From: Flavitalea sp966112615
Lineage (GTDB): Bacteria > Bacteroidota > Bacteroidia > Chitinophagales > Chitinophagaceae
Assembly (NCBI GenBank): GCA_966112615.1
Contig: CBHWDO010000002.1
Coordinates: 186,001-250,000 of the forward strand
Length of the DNA stretch: 64,000 bases
Reading direction: 5' to 3'
Position 1 is the first letter of the stretch. Every line of letters begins with the position of its first letter. Positions 25,335 to 34,451 of the stretch are shown here, one piece after another. Under the pieces are notes generated by a model. It was given only the letters and a program-made list of their open reading frames with translations, did not search any database and had not been told where the DNA came from. The position numbers and the translations under genes are program-made.

Positions 25335-26384
25335 TCATTTGTTTGATAACAACGCCATTTTTATTTGTTTTTCATGCTCCCAAACGCAAAACACCTGATC
25401 ATTATTTAGGGCTTTTAAAACAGGAAGCTGACCGGGACCTATCGTAACCTTACTTGCAGTAGGTTTCAAGATTATCACTTTTCCATCTTCCTCCCAGGCA
25501 TACATATTTTTTCCTCCAGCAGACTCGATAGTGCAATGTTTTCCTTCACCTAATTTATGTTCCGGTTGGCCAGGCACACAGGAATAAATTGATCCCTTTC
25601 TGTTCCAAACAGTTTCTACCTCAGCTTTTCCATCAACAATAAGACCACCGCCATCCATGGGACATCCGTTCAATTTCCAGCTTTCATTTCCTAATTTTTG
25701 TGCAGGATTAAAAGAATTTCCTCCATCAAAAGAACTTGTCAGGTAAAGATCCCTGTTCCCCTTCAACCAATTGCGAAACATCACATAAACGTTATTTCCC
25801 TTAACCACAACAGATGGCTTGCAGCACTCACATACGGTAGTGTCAGGGGAAGCGTAGATCATGATATTATCTGACCATGTTTTCCCTCCATCAGAAGATC
25901 TTGAACCAAATATTTTATTGTGCCTGTCACGAAGATCTAGCCATACCGCATAAGTAAGGTTCCCATCAGAAGACAGCGCCATCAGGTTTTCTTTTGCAAT
26001 AGTATCTCTGTCATTGACTCTTTCTGATTGTGACCATTTTCCTGAATTGTCTTTAGTAAAAGAGAAAATATCACCTGGTTCATTACAGGCGGTAACAACC
26101 AAACCACTTTCTGTTGTTGCAATCTGTGGTCCCCTGGTATGTGAAGCTGAAAGTTTAGGAAGAATAGAAACCAGTGCAGGGGAAGAAAATGATTGGCCTT
26201 TGTTGGTAGAATAGGAATATAAAATGCTGTCGCCATTTCCATAAACAAGATGAATGTTTCCGGAATTGTCTGTAGAAACATTGGGCATTTGACCGGTAGC
26301 TATGGTAGTTATGGGGGCTTCGGATTGTTGGTCTTCGCAGGAACACATCAAAAATAAGAATCCTAATATGTGAAGTATTCTCAT
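25335..26384 (-). CDS. Sialidase-like beta-propeller lipoprotein
   Basis: 349 residues from the ATG at 26384, which gives a lipoprotein signal (ILGFLFLMCSC). The body contains repeated Asp-box-like strands: NKGQSFSSPAL, SSDGGKTWSDNI and SSFDGGNSFNPAQ. These are typical of the six-bladed BNR/sialidase propeller. A DTTVCECCKP stretch (three Cys) recurs in lipoproteins of this kind. I do not see the catalytic Arg triad or Tyr/Glu pair of true sialidases, so an enzymatic role is doubtful; ligand binding on the cell surface is more likely. Confidence 0.7.
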   Translation of the reverse strand: MRILHILGFLFLMCSCEDQQSEAPITTIATGQMPNVSTDNSGNIHLVYGNGDSILYSYSTNKGQSFSSPALVSILPKLSASHTRGPQIATTESGLVVTACNEPGDIFSFTKDNSGKWSQSERVNDRDTIAKENLMALSSDGNLTYAVWLDLRDRHNKIFGSRSSDGGKTWSDNIMIYASPDTTVCECCKPSVVVKGNNVYVMFRNWLKGNRDLYLTSSFDGGNSFNPAQKLGNESWKLNGCPMDGGGLIVDGKAEVETVWNRKGSIYSCVPGQPEHKLGEGKHCTIESAGGKNMYAWEEDGKVIILKPTASKVTIGPGQLPVLKALNNDQVFCVWEHEKQIKMALLSNK

Positions 26385-26474
26385 ATTGTTATTTGGTATT
26401 TGCAACAATATAAGCCAGAAGTGAGTTTCTGAAAAAAGAAACCGGAATATTGAAATAATTTCAACATCCCGGTT

Positions 26475-26549
26475 TGGTAGCCTCGTCAGGAATCGAACCT
26501 GAATCTGGAGCTTCGGAAACTCTTATACTATCCATTGTACTACGAGGCC
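26475..26549 (-). tRNA. tRNA-Arg (anticodon CCG)
   Basis: Minus strand, 75 bases including an encoded 3' CCA. The acceptor GGCCTCG pairs with CGAGGCT (first pair G-U). The T arm is TCAGG-TTCGATT-CCTGA. The anticodon loop TTCCGAA gives CCG, reading CGG codons. The outermost anticodon-stem pair appears to be an A-C mismatch. It lies between MarC and the propeller lipoprotein. Confidence 0.95.
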
Positions 26550-26573
26550 GTAGATGGCGCAAGATAGTGTTTT

Positions 26574-27152
26574 CTATTTTATCAGCCCGCCCACATTCGA
26601 TGCAAAGATCTTTACCGCAATGGCCAGGAGAATAACCCCAAAAAACTTCCTGATAGCAATTAATCCGCCGGCACCCAGCAGCTTCGCAATGTATTTCAGG
26701 GAATGCAGCACCAGGTAAACGATCACCAGGTTAAGCAAGATAGCAATCAGGATCGTCCAGGTGCTATAGTTTGCTTTTAAGGAAATAATGGTGGTAAGTG
26801 TTCCCGAACCTGCGATCAGTGGAAAAGCAATAGGAACAACGGTCGACATTTTTGCATCTCCTTCCGACTTAAAAAACTCGTGTCCCAGAACCATCTCAAG
26901 TCCAAGTAAGAAAATTACGATGGCTCCGCCTACCGCAAAGGACCGCACATCGAGTCCTAACAGGTTTAGAAATTTTTCTCCCACAAAAAGGAATACGATC
27001 ATCAAGGCGCCTGAAATGATCGTTGCCCTTCCTTCCCTGATACCACCCATTCTTTCTTTCAGAGTGATCAGTAAAGGAACAGAACCAACAATATCGATGA
27101 CTGCGAAAAGCGTGAAGGTTATAGTAAGAATTTCATCTATTCCTATCTGCAT
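26574..27152 (-). CDS. MarC family integral membrane protein
   Basis: 192 residues with six membrane helices. It starts GIDEILTITFTLFAVIDIVGSVPLLITL, the MarC/UPF0056 hallmark. A second conserved block is VPIAFPLIAGSGTLTTIISL. Despite the name, MarC proteins are not proven antibiotic exporters; their substrate is unresolved. The gene follows the FG-GAP protein terminator and is probably independent of it. Confidence 0.92.
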   Translation of the reverse strand: MQIGIDEILTITFTLFAVIDIVGSVPLLITLKERMGGIREGRATIISGALMIVFLFVGEKFLNLLGLDVRSFAVGGAIVIFLLGLEMVLGHEFFKSEGDAKMSTVVPIAFPLIAGSGTLTTIISLKANYSTWTILIAILLNLVIVYLVLHSLKYIAKLLGAGGLIAIRKFFGVILLAIAVKIFASNVGGLIK

Positions 27153-27175
27153 ATCAATGTGGTGTGTTTAAAGAA

Positions 27176-27201
27176 AAGGCCCTTGCATTTGCAAAGGCCT
27201 T
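27176..27201 (-). terminator. Terminator of the FG-GAP protein gene
   Basis: AAGGCC and GGCCTT outer arms plus a TTGCA/TGCAA inner stem. On the minus strand the stem is followed by TTTTCTTT. It lies 20 bases past the stop at 27222 and before MarC. Confidence 0.8.
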
Positions 27202-27221
27202 ATAAAGATAGAACTTCTGTG

Positions 27222-30200
27222 CTATTTTATCTTGAGCAAACGTATGCTCTTCCGCTGGTTGCCCTGGATCACTTCGGCAACATAGATTCCTTTTTGCAGT
27301 GTTGAACCGGTCCTGATGAAATCCTGTGTGAGGTTATGCTTCTGCATTACCAGTGCACCGGTGTTATTATAAAGCCTCAGGCTGTATGGTTTTCCTTTCG
27401 TACCACTGATCTTCAAATTAAATTCATATGAAGAAGGATTTGGAGATGCAGTAATATTTAAAACTTCTGCAAGCGTAATCTCTTCTGTTGTCTTCAAATT
27501 TGCCGCATTAGGTATACTTCCACACTTTCCAAGTTTTGCACCTGAATTAATATAGTTCTTCAATGATCCTGTTGGTACGCATTGCGTGTTACCATTGATA
27601 CATACATAGCTCTGACTGGTCGCCATCAGCAACGACTGCACAAATGGATCATTCAGGTATTGAGGGAAGTATTGTGATATGAAATCCTTTAATGGATTCG
27701 GGCAGTAATTGTCTACCACGGTAATTGTAGTGTAGGCTGTATCGCTGCATCCGAAATCATTGGAAATGATCACCCAATGATTGTACTTTCCAGGAGTATT
27801 GTGTTTCACCCTTGTGTATCTAGCAGTATCTCCATTTGACCATTTATACCTGTATGGCCCTTTAGTCCTGCTTTCCCACGCTACAAGTCTTATGGTGTTG
27901 TTTGCATAACCTAAGTATATGGTATAAGGTGCAGATTGAGTTGCATTAATTTGATATGCTTTAGGAATAGATGCATGCAGTTCCTGTTCAACTTTTACAT
28001 GCTGTATTGCAGTTGCTGTATTTCCGGCGAGGTCAGTGACAGTCCATGTTATGGTACTAATGCCTTTATTGAATTGGCCGGTTGCATTAGTGCCTGTTCC
28101 TGACCTTGAGGTTGCCCCTGTTATCACATAGTTTATCGATTTAATGGAACAATTGTCTGTAGCAATAAGTTCCGGAATATTAACTATGCCAGCTCCTGAG
28201 CATTTTACCTGTGTTGTTGGAGAAACAATTAATGGGAGAGTTTTATCATTTTGACAAGAATCATTTTCCACACTTCTTCCATAGTAAATTTGAATATTGT
28301 ATTGCCCCTGTCGAAGCGCAATATCTCCCTTTCCATCATTGTTTATATCTCCTAAACTTGCAACAGGATAAATACCTTCACTTTTCCCTGCCGGATGGAA
28401 AGTGAAGTCAGATGAATCTTTAATACCATTGTCTGATCCTAAATATATTTCCACCCTACTTCTTTCAAATAATCCATCCTGAAATTTTACTGAAGCCATT
28501 ACATCATCAATTCCATCACCATTATAATCTCCAGCCGGGGTATATAGTTTATTGGAGGGAAGATTTGAATCAATGTAACCATTTGCACTTCCCAATAAAA
28601 CTTTAATCGGTTTGAAAGGGAACGTAAATTCTTTTAATTGGGCATCATCGAATCCATCATTATTAATATCTCCAATGTAATTAATTGCATAATTAACCGA
28701 GTAGTCACTAATTACCGGACCATTGGCAGATCCATAAAATAAAGTATTCTTTCCACCTTTAACAGCAAAGAAATCGGAATACCCATCATGGTTTAGATCC
28801 CCTACTCCATAAATGCCTCCATATTCAGAGTTTTTCCATGACGGTATAGTGTCTGGTCCCTCAGCCTTTCCATAGTATATTAAAATACCTTCAACGGACT
28901 GAGTTAAAATATCATCGAAACCGTCTCCGTTTATGTCACCATTCCTTGCAACCATATTACCCAGGTAAGTATTGTCAGTAGCGCCTATATCCTGGAAATC
29001 AATTTCGTTATCAAGTGGATTTTCCTTTCCAAAGTGTGAAAAGATAATTCCGGCACTATACTTATTTTGGGTATCATAACCTTCGCTTCCAAAATAGATA
29101 TCGCTGTACCCGTCTCCATTTAAATCTCCACTTGACATTTGTTCACCCATTAAAAAATAGTTATCTAATTGCACAACAGGCGCCCCAGGTGCATTTTTGC
29201 TTCCAAGGACTACATAGCCCGAGCCGTCGGTTGCCATAAATGGGTCTTCATAAATATAGGTAACTACAAAGTCGTCAAAACCATCCTTGTTCATGTCACC
29301 AGCAGCCATAGCGTTATCTCCATAGTAAGTGCGTACAGGAATTTGTGCTATTGGACAAACAGATCCAGGAAATTCATTGTTTATTGATTCAATTAATCCT
29401 ATAAAGATTTCATTGCTATTGTCGTCTTTAAATGTTCCCAAAAGATCTGCATCATTATCATTTTTTATATCCAATGAAATAATTGAAAACGTTTCTTGGT
29501 TAATTCTGTATTTAGGCTTTATAGAGCTGACATTACTATTTCCAAAGAATATTTCTGTGTAATTATCTGTTCCTCCCGAAACATAAAAATCTTCAAATCC
29601 ATCTTTATTAATATCTCCGAGTGGACCACCATTAAATCCATAATTCTCTCCATCTTCAAGATTGTACCTGGGATTGGTATATTGGTATTGTGGGGAAGTG
29701 CTAATTCCGTTTAAGTTTCCTAAAAATATGAATACAGAGGGTGATTCAATATTTAATTGATCTTTCATTATTAATAAATCTTCAATTCCATCTCCATTTA
29801 TATCTAAATTCGAAGAAGTGGCAAGACTAAAAATGGATATTGCAGTTTTTTTATTTGGATCAAACCCTTCATTTGTCCCATAAAATATCAATTGATCAAA
29901 TCCCTTAGGTACCATGATTTCAGGATAACCGTCATTATTTAAATCGCCTGCAAATCTGACTGCAAATAACTCAGTGTTTAATTCATTTCCTGAAATTGAT
30001 CTATGTAAAATGGGACCGTTTTCGGAACCATGATAAATTAGCACATTTCCATTTTGTGGATCAATATCTTTTTTTGTGTTTACCATAAAGTCTGCAAAGC
30101 CGTCTTTATTGAAATCACCTCCCGATAAGGTAATATAATTGTTGGTGGTAGTAATCGTTAATTGAGATTGTAATTGTAACCCATTTATAGTGCCGTAATA

Positions 30201-30557
30201 AACCAATAAAGAATCTTTAGTAATAGCTACAACATCATCAAAATGATCTTTATTAATATCTCCTGGGGTAATTATCTGAGTATAGAATAGGGTTTGATTG
30301 ACAGTTATATTTTGGAAGTCTTCAGTTCCAAAATAAACATCATGTACGCCGTAGGATCTTAAAACTATAAAGTCACCTAATCCGTCTCCGTTAAAATCTG
30401 CTTTATCTCTTAAATATATTTGTGTTGTGTAATTGCTTGTTGATAACTTTTCATTGTAGTCAACACAAATTGAAGTTTGAGAATAACTTTTGTAAATAAA
30501 TACAAAGATTAGACACATGAAGATGAGTCCTTTCGCAGTTGGTTTGATATAATGCAT
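27222..30557 (-). CDS. FG-GAP/VCBS repeat protein with HYR domain and T9SS sorting domain
   Basis: 1111 residues. Signal peptide (LIFMCLIFVFIYKSYSQ). From about residue 50 to 770 there are roughly a dozen FG-GAP repeats, each carrying a calcium loop such as DFNGDGLGDF, DLNGDGYSDI, DINGDGFDDI or DINNDGKGDI, predicting a beta-propeller. Next comes an HYR-like Ig module (DNCSIKSINYV ... ITWTVTDLAGNTA), then a PKD-like stretch (YKWSNGDTARYTRVKHNTPGKY). The C-terminal domain (ITASPNPSSYEFNLKISG ... GIYVAEVIQGNQRKSIRLLKIK) is a T9SS type A signal. It is probably a surface or matrix-binding protein. A decayed copy of the PKD-like part lies just upstream at 30661-30943. Confidence 0.9.
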   Translation of the reverse strand: MHYIKPTAKGLIFMCLIFVFIYKSYSQTSICVDYNEKLSTSNYTTQIYLRDKADFNGDGLGDFIVLRSYGVHDVYFGTEDFQNITVNQTLFYTQIITPGDINKDHFDDVVAITKDSLLVYYGTINGLQLQSQLTITTTNNYITLSGGDFNKDGFADFMVNTKKDIDPQNGNVLIYHGSENGPILHRSISGNELNTELFAVRFAGDLNNDGYPEIMVPKGFDQLIFYGTNEGFDPNKKTAISIFSLATSSNLDINGDGIEDLLIMKDQLNIESPSVFIFLGNLNGISTSPQYQYTNPRYNLEDGENYGFNGGPLGDINKDGFEDFYVSGGTDNYTEIFFGNSNVSSIKPKYRINQETFSIISLDIKNDNDADLLGTFKDDNSNEIFIGLIESINNEFPGSVCPIAQIPVRTYYGDNAMAAGDMNKDGFDDFVVTYIYEDPFMATDGSGYVVLGSKNAPGAPVVQLDNYFLMGEQMSSGDLNGDGYSDIYFGSEGYDTQNKYSAGIIFSHFGKENPLDNEIDFQDIGATDNTYLGNMVARNGDINGDGFDDILTQSVEGILIYYGKAEGPDTIPSWKNSEYGGIYGVGDLNHDGYSDFFAVKGGKNTLFYGSANGPVISDYSVNYAINYIGDINNDGFDDAQLKEFTFPFKPIKVLLGSANGYIDSNLPSNKLYTPAGDYNGDGIDDVMASVKFQDGLFERSRVEIYLGSDNGIKDSSDFTFHPAGKSEGIYPVASLGDINNDGKGDIALRQGQYNIQIYYGRSVENDSCQNDKTLPLIVSPTTQVKCSGAGIVNIPELIATDNCSIKSINYVITGATSRSGTGTNATGQFNKGISTITWTVTDLAGNTATAIQHVKVEQELHASIPKAYQINATQSAPYTIYLGYANNTIRLVAWESRTKGPYRYKWSNGDTARYTRVKHNTPGKYNHWVIISNDFGCSDTAYTTITVVDNYCPNPLKDFISQYFPQYLNDPFVQSLLMATSQSYVCINGNTQCVPTGSLKNYINSGAKLGKCGSIPNAANLKTTEEITLAEVLNITASPNPSSYEFNLKISGTKGKPYSLRLYNNTGALVMQKHNLTQDFIRTGSTLQKGIYVAEVIQGNQRKSIRLLKIK

Positions 30558-30660
30558 GAGCGTTAGTTTTAGTAGAACCAGTGCTCATAAGGGTGGGTAT
30601 AAAAGCTTTTCAATATAACTCCTAATTTTCTTAATTTCTATAGTTGTTTTAAATTTAATG

Positions 30661-30943
30661 TGAAGCTATACCAGTATCACGACAACCATTGTCTTTTGAA
30701 ATGATCACCCAGTAACCATATTTACCAGGACTGTCATGTCGCACACTTGTATACCTTGTTGTATCGCCATTCGACCATTTGTATTAATAAGGTCCTTTAG
30801 ACCTGCTTTCCCATGCCACAAGCCTAAGCGTATTATTTGTATACTCAAGGTAAATGGTGTTTGGTGCTGATTGTGTTGCATTGACCTGGTACGCTTTAGG
30901 AATTGTTGCATTAAAAGCAGTCGTGCAAACAGAGGTTTCATTA
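30661..30943 (-). pseudogene. Remnant of a PKD-like domain duplicated from the FG-GAP protein
   Basis: Read on the minus strand, the segment encodes ATIPKAYQVNATQSAPNTI, LVAWESRSKGPY, a TAA stop, then YKWSNGDTTRYTSV and YWVIISKDNGCRDT. This is a line-by-line match to the domain at about 27720-27975 in the intact gene (ASIPKAYQINATQSAPYTI). There is no start, the frame is interrupted by the stop at 30784-30786, and the upstream boundary coincides with the GC-rich repeat at 30945. It is a dead partial copy filling the 420-base gap before the TonB receptor. Confidence 0.85.
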
Positions 30944-30944
30944 T

Positions 30945-30976
30945 CAGCCCGCTTCGCTTCGCTCGCGTTCTGCCCG
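30945..30976. repeat. GC-rich interspersed element, identical to 142-173
   Basis: A 32-base sequence beginning CAGCCCGCTTCG and ending CGTTCTGCCCG, identical over its full length to 142-173 about 30.8 kb away. It ends one base before the stop codon of the TonB-dependent receptor and starts at the edge of the pseudogene. Confidence 0.92.
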
Positions 30977-30977
30977 T

Positions 30978-33020
30978 CTACCCCGCCCTGCGTACATTCA
31001 GCCCGAAACTCCAAACCCTCCCAGGCGCCAGGTTATAATACCTTCCTCCTGCAGCATTCAAATCATTGCCAGCGCTGTAACGGGTATCGGTTATATTTTC
31101 AACAGCAGTAAATAGATCAAATCGTAACCTCGACAATGTCCATCTCCATCCTGCTCTTGCAGATAATACATGAAAGGATCCTGCACGCACAGTATTCTGA
31201 TCATTCAGAAAAATATTATCACTGTACTGGTAATTTACATTCGCATAAAACCCTTTGCTCAAGCGGGTTTCAAGGCCAGCAGAGAGTTGGTGTGGAGGAA
31301 TTCCGGGCAATCTTTTTCCTTCAAGCGCAACTGTATCCTTGATATAATCTTTGAATTTCAAATCATGATAAGCATAACTTCCCCAGATAGTCAATTCTCT
31401 CACTAAACCATACTCCTTACGTACAGGCATATACGAAGTTTGTAATTCTATTCCCTGCTGGATTGTCTTCCCTGCATTCACAAAATAATCCGCACCACCT
31501 GCATCTCTTCTTAGTGCGATCGTATTATTAAGTCTCATTCGAAAAGCACTTAACTGAATACTCAGTTTCCCTCTTAATAATGATGCTTTATACCCTGCTT
31601 CCAAACTCCAGCCATTCTCTGCTTCAAGTAAAGTGTTGATCTCACCGGTTGATGGTAAAACCTCCGCAGCAGTAGGAGGGGAGAACCCTTTCGATGCACT
31701 CACAAAGATTGATTGATCCTGGGTTAGTTTCTTATTCACCGCAATCCTCGGTGCTACCTGGTTGTCAAATTTTCTTTCCTGCTTAGTGACAGGATCTACC
31801 GATACTCTTTTGATACTGATCCCTGAACGGTTCCAGCTTGCACCTGCTTCAACATTCCAACCCTTATTGAATTCCATACTCAGCTGACTAAATACAAAAT
31901 ATTGCCATGCACCAACATCATCATTCGTTTGTGTAGCGCCTTCCTGTCCGGCAACATTCCTGCTTACCCTGATATTGAACATCCCGTTTTGTAGTTCTGC
32001 TCCTGTATTCCAATTCACTTTCATATGGCCGTAATCTCTATGATACTTCACCGCAAACCTTCCTCCAGCATGGGGTTCCAGCCTTGTCTCATAATTTCTG
32101 AACGTGGGATTTTCGATGGATGAATAAGCGCCATATAAAGATCCATAGACTGACCAATCCCTTGCCAGTTCCTGCTCGTAACCGATCCCTGCAAATGCAT
32201 TCCTGCTCCTGATCGCTGCTTTTGCCAGTTGTGCTGAAGGGAATACCATCGTTGCAGGCCTTGCCTGCCTTGGATTTGCGGCATATTCGGAAGCGGTTAA
32301 CCCACCCGGAGTCTGGTAATAAAGATCAGTATACAATACCTGTGTACTTAATCTTCCTTTACCCATTCGCGACTTCATCCCCCATTGAAACACTTTCCTG
32401 TCCATCGAAGAATGATCCCGGTATCCATCAGATTTCAATTGCTGAAACGATATCCTGTGTGCCATGGAACTATCACCAAATCCGATTGCGCCCTGCACAT
32501 TCATCAATCCATAACTTCCGCCTATTACAGATACATCAACTCCTTTTTCCATCAATGGTTCTACCAGTAATACTCCCCCCGTTCCTGCTCCATACATGCT
32601 CCCCGCCGGTCCCTTGATGATCTCCATCGATCCGATTGAATAAAATCCCAGTGCATTCAGGTATGTATTGCCCGATGGATCTGTGAATGGGATTCCATCA
32701 TAATATACTTTTACATTTCTCACTCCAAACGGGGAACGTAAAGAGCTTCCCCTGATATTCATCCGGTAACTTCCGGGCGATCTTTCTTCCATTCTTACAC
32801 CTGCCTGCGTATTGAGCACCGGAACCAGGCTGCTGTTGCTAAATCGTTGTAGCTCCCGCTGTCGAACAATTGATATGGAAGATCCGACTTCCAGGTTTTT
32901 CCTGTTTTGATCAAAAGCTCTTACTACAACCTGTTCTAAAACGGTTGCGGAATCCTGCTCCGTTTGTCCCTGCGCTAAAAATGATATTCCTAATAATATG
33001 ATGATGAAGATCCTTCGCAT
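30978..33020 (-). CDS. TonB-dependent outer membrane receptor
   Basis: 680 residues from the ATG at 33020 (signal peptide IFIIILLGISFLAQGQ). The plug domain has VLEQVVVRAFDQNRKN (TonB-box-like region), the MNIRGSSLRSPFGVRNVKVYYDGIPFTDPSG signature spread over about 95-130, and EIIKGPAGSMYGAGTGG. The remainder is a 22-strand barrel ending FGLNVRRAG, without a terminal aromatic residue. No carboxypeptidase-like N-terminal extension or SusD partner is present. This favours a FecA/siderophore-type receptor over SusC. Ligand unknown. Divergent from the APC permease with 52 bases between starts. Confidence 0.92.
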   Translation of the reverse strand: MRRIFIIILLGISFLAQGQTEQDSATVLEQVVVRAFDQNRKNLEVGSSISIVRQRELQRFSNSSLVPVLNTQAGVRMEERSPGSYRMNIRGSSLRSPFGVRNVKVYYDGIPFTDPSGNTYLNALGFYSIGSMEIIKGPAGSMYGAGTGGVLLVEPLMEKGVDVSVIGGSYGLMNVQGAIGFGDSSMAHRISFQQLKSDGYRDHSSMDRKVFQWGMKSRMGKGRLSTQVLYTDLYYQTPGGLTASEYAANPRQARPATMVFPSAQLAKAAIRSRNAFAGIGYEQELARDWSVYGSLYGAYSSIENPTFRNYETRLEPHAGGRFAVKYHRDYGHMKVNWNTGAELQNGMFNIRVSRNVAGQEGATQTNDDVGAWQYFVFSQLSMEFNKGWNVEAGASWNRSGISIKRVSVDPVTKQERKFDNQVAPRIAVNKKLTQDQSIFVSASKGFSPPTAAEVLPSTGEINTLLEAENGWSLEAGYKASLLRGKLSIQLSAFRMRLNNTIALRRDAGGADYFVNAGKTIQQGIELQTSYMPVRKEYGLVRELTIWGSYAYHDLKFKDYIKDTVALEGKRLPGIPPHQLSAGLETRLSKGFYANVNYQYSDNIFLNDQNTVRAGSFHVLSARAGWRWTLSRLRFDLFTAVENITDTRYSAGNDLNAAGGRYYNLAPGRVWSFGLNVRRAG

Positions 33021-33072
33021 TCCTCTCTCTTGTTTCGATAAAGGTAAAGGCAATATTCTTTATCTTCCGAGC

Positions 33073-34407
33073 ATGAAGTCCGCTAAACTCAATTTGTTTG
33101 ATGTCACCATGATCGTGGTCAGTCTTGTAATCGGCATGGGCATCTTCCGTACCCCTGTAAATGTGGCCGCAAAATCATATACGGTCGATATGTTTTTCCT
33201 GGCCTGGATCATCGGAGGCCTTGTTGCTCTTTGCGGAGCGCTTACCTATGCCGAGATCGGTTCCCGCTATCCTGTTACCGGAGGATACTATAAGATCTTT
33301 TCTTACTGCTACCATCCTTCCATTGCTTTTGCCATCAACTGCATCATTCTTGTTTCCAACGCCGCTTCTCTGGCAGGTGTGGCACTGATAGGGTCAGAAT
33401 ATCTTACCAATATTCTGTTTAAAGATTCTGCCAATGCGCAAACGATCAAACTTGCTATTTCTACTTCTGCGATCCTGGTATTTTATGGTGTGAATCTTTT
33501 GGGTTTGAAGATGAGCGCAAGAACACAGAACGTTCTTACCATCATCAAGATCGGCCTGGTACTTCTACTCATCAGTGCGCTGTTCACCGGTGTTCATGCT
33601 GAACCCTCACCAGTTGTGCAATCAGCCACCAGTCCATCTTTCACAGATTATATGAAAGCGCTGGGTGCCTGCCTTGTTGCCGTAAGTTTTACCTATGGAG
33701 GATACCAGCAAACGATCAACTTTGGTGGTGAAGTGAACAATGCGCCTAAAATTCTTCCGCGCGGAATCTTCTTTGGCATCGCCATCATCATGTTACTATA
33801 CATCACTGTTAACTATACCTATTACAAAGTGATAGGATTTGAAAACCTCAAAAGCGCAGAATCAATCGCTGCAATCCTTGCCGGCGCTATATTTGGAGCC
33901 AAAGGGTTTACTATTCTCTCGCTGCTTTTATTTCTGTCCGTACTGGCTTACGTGAATGTATTGCTCATGAGTAATCCAAGGGTAATGTATGCCATGAGTG
34001 AAGAAGGTGTATTGCCTTCCGTTTTTAGAAAAACAAATAAAAAGACCAATGTGATGGTCACCTCGCTAAGCGTGTTTGCTGCGCTTTGTATCCTGACACT
34101 GTTCTATGGAAAGACTTTCGAAGACATCCTGAACCATACAATTTTCCTGGATAGCATCGGTATGGCGACTTCTGCAGCTACTATTTTCATCCTTAGAAAA
34201 AAGAAAGCTGAAGAAACCGGCAAGCCAATATACAAGATGAAATTATATCCCCTTATGCCGCTTATTTTCATTGCAACCTATTTGCTGGTGGGCATTAGCA
34301 TCGCATTGAATACACCAAAAGCTGCCGGAGTAAGCGCATTGATCTTCACTGTTTTCCTGCTGCTCTATTTCATCCTGAAAAGAAAATCATCTAAACCCTC
34401 TGTATAA
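33073..34407 (+). CDS. APC family amino acid permease
   Basis: 444 residues from the ATG at 33073. It has about 12 membrane helices, starting LNLFDVTMIVVSLVIGMGIFRTP, the LeuT-fold helix 1 with the conserved unwound GMGIF. GGLVALCGALTYAEIGSRYPVTGGYY follows in helices 2-3, and FTYGGYQQTINFGGEV in helix 6. It is closest in layout to the LAT/serine-threonine exchanger branch. It should move amino acids or polyamines across the inner membrane. A PLP-dependent amino acid enzyme follows after 44 bases on the same strand, suggesting an amino acid utilisation pair. Confidence 0.9.
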   Translation: MKSAKLNLFDVTMIVVSLVIGMGIFRTPVNVAAKSYTVDMFFLAWIIGGLVALCGALTYAEIGSRYPVTGGYYKIFSYCYHPSIAFAINCIILVSNAASLAGVALIGSEYLTNILFKDSANAQTIKLAISTSAILVFYGVNLLGLKMSARTQNVLTIIKIGLVLLLISALFTGVHAEPSPVVQSATSPSFTDYMKALGACLVAVSFTYGGYQQTINFGGEVNNAPKILPRGIFFGIAIIMLLYITVNYTYYKVIGFENLKSAESIAAILAGAIFGAKGFTILSLLLFLSVLAYVNVLLMSNPRVMYAMSEEGVLPSVFRKTNKKTNVMVTSLSVFAALCILTLFYGKTFEDILNHTIFLDSIGMATSAATIFILRKKKAEETGKPIYKMKLYPLMPLIFIATYLLVGISIALNTPKAAGVSALIFTVFLLLYFILKRKSSKPSV

Positions 34408-34451
34408 TTTATTACTTTGGAAACTTTATTTTTTATCAACAAAATGAATCC

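Noticed and set aside
25335..26384. True sialidase
   Set aside because: Asp-box-like strands are present but the catalytic Arg triad and Tyr/Glu pair are not recognisable, so only a propeller lipoprotein is called.
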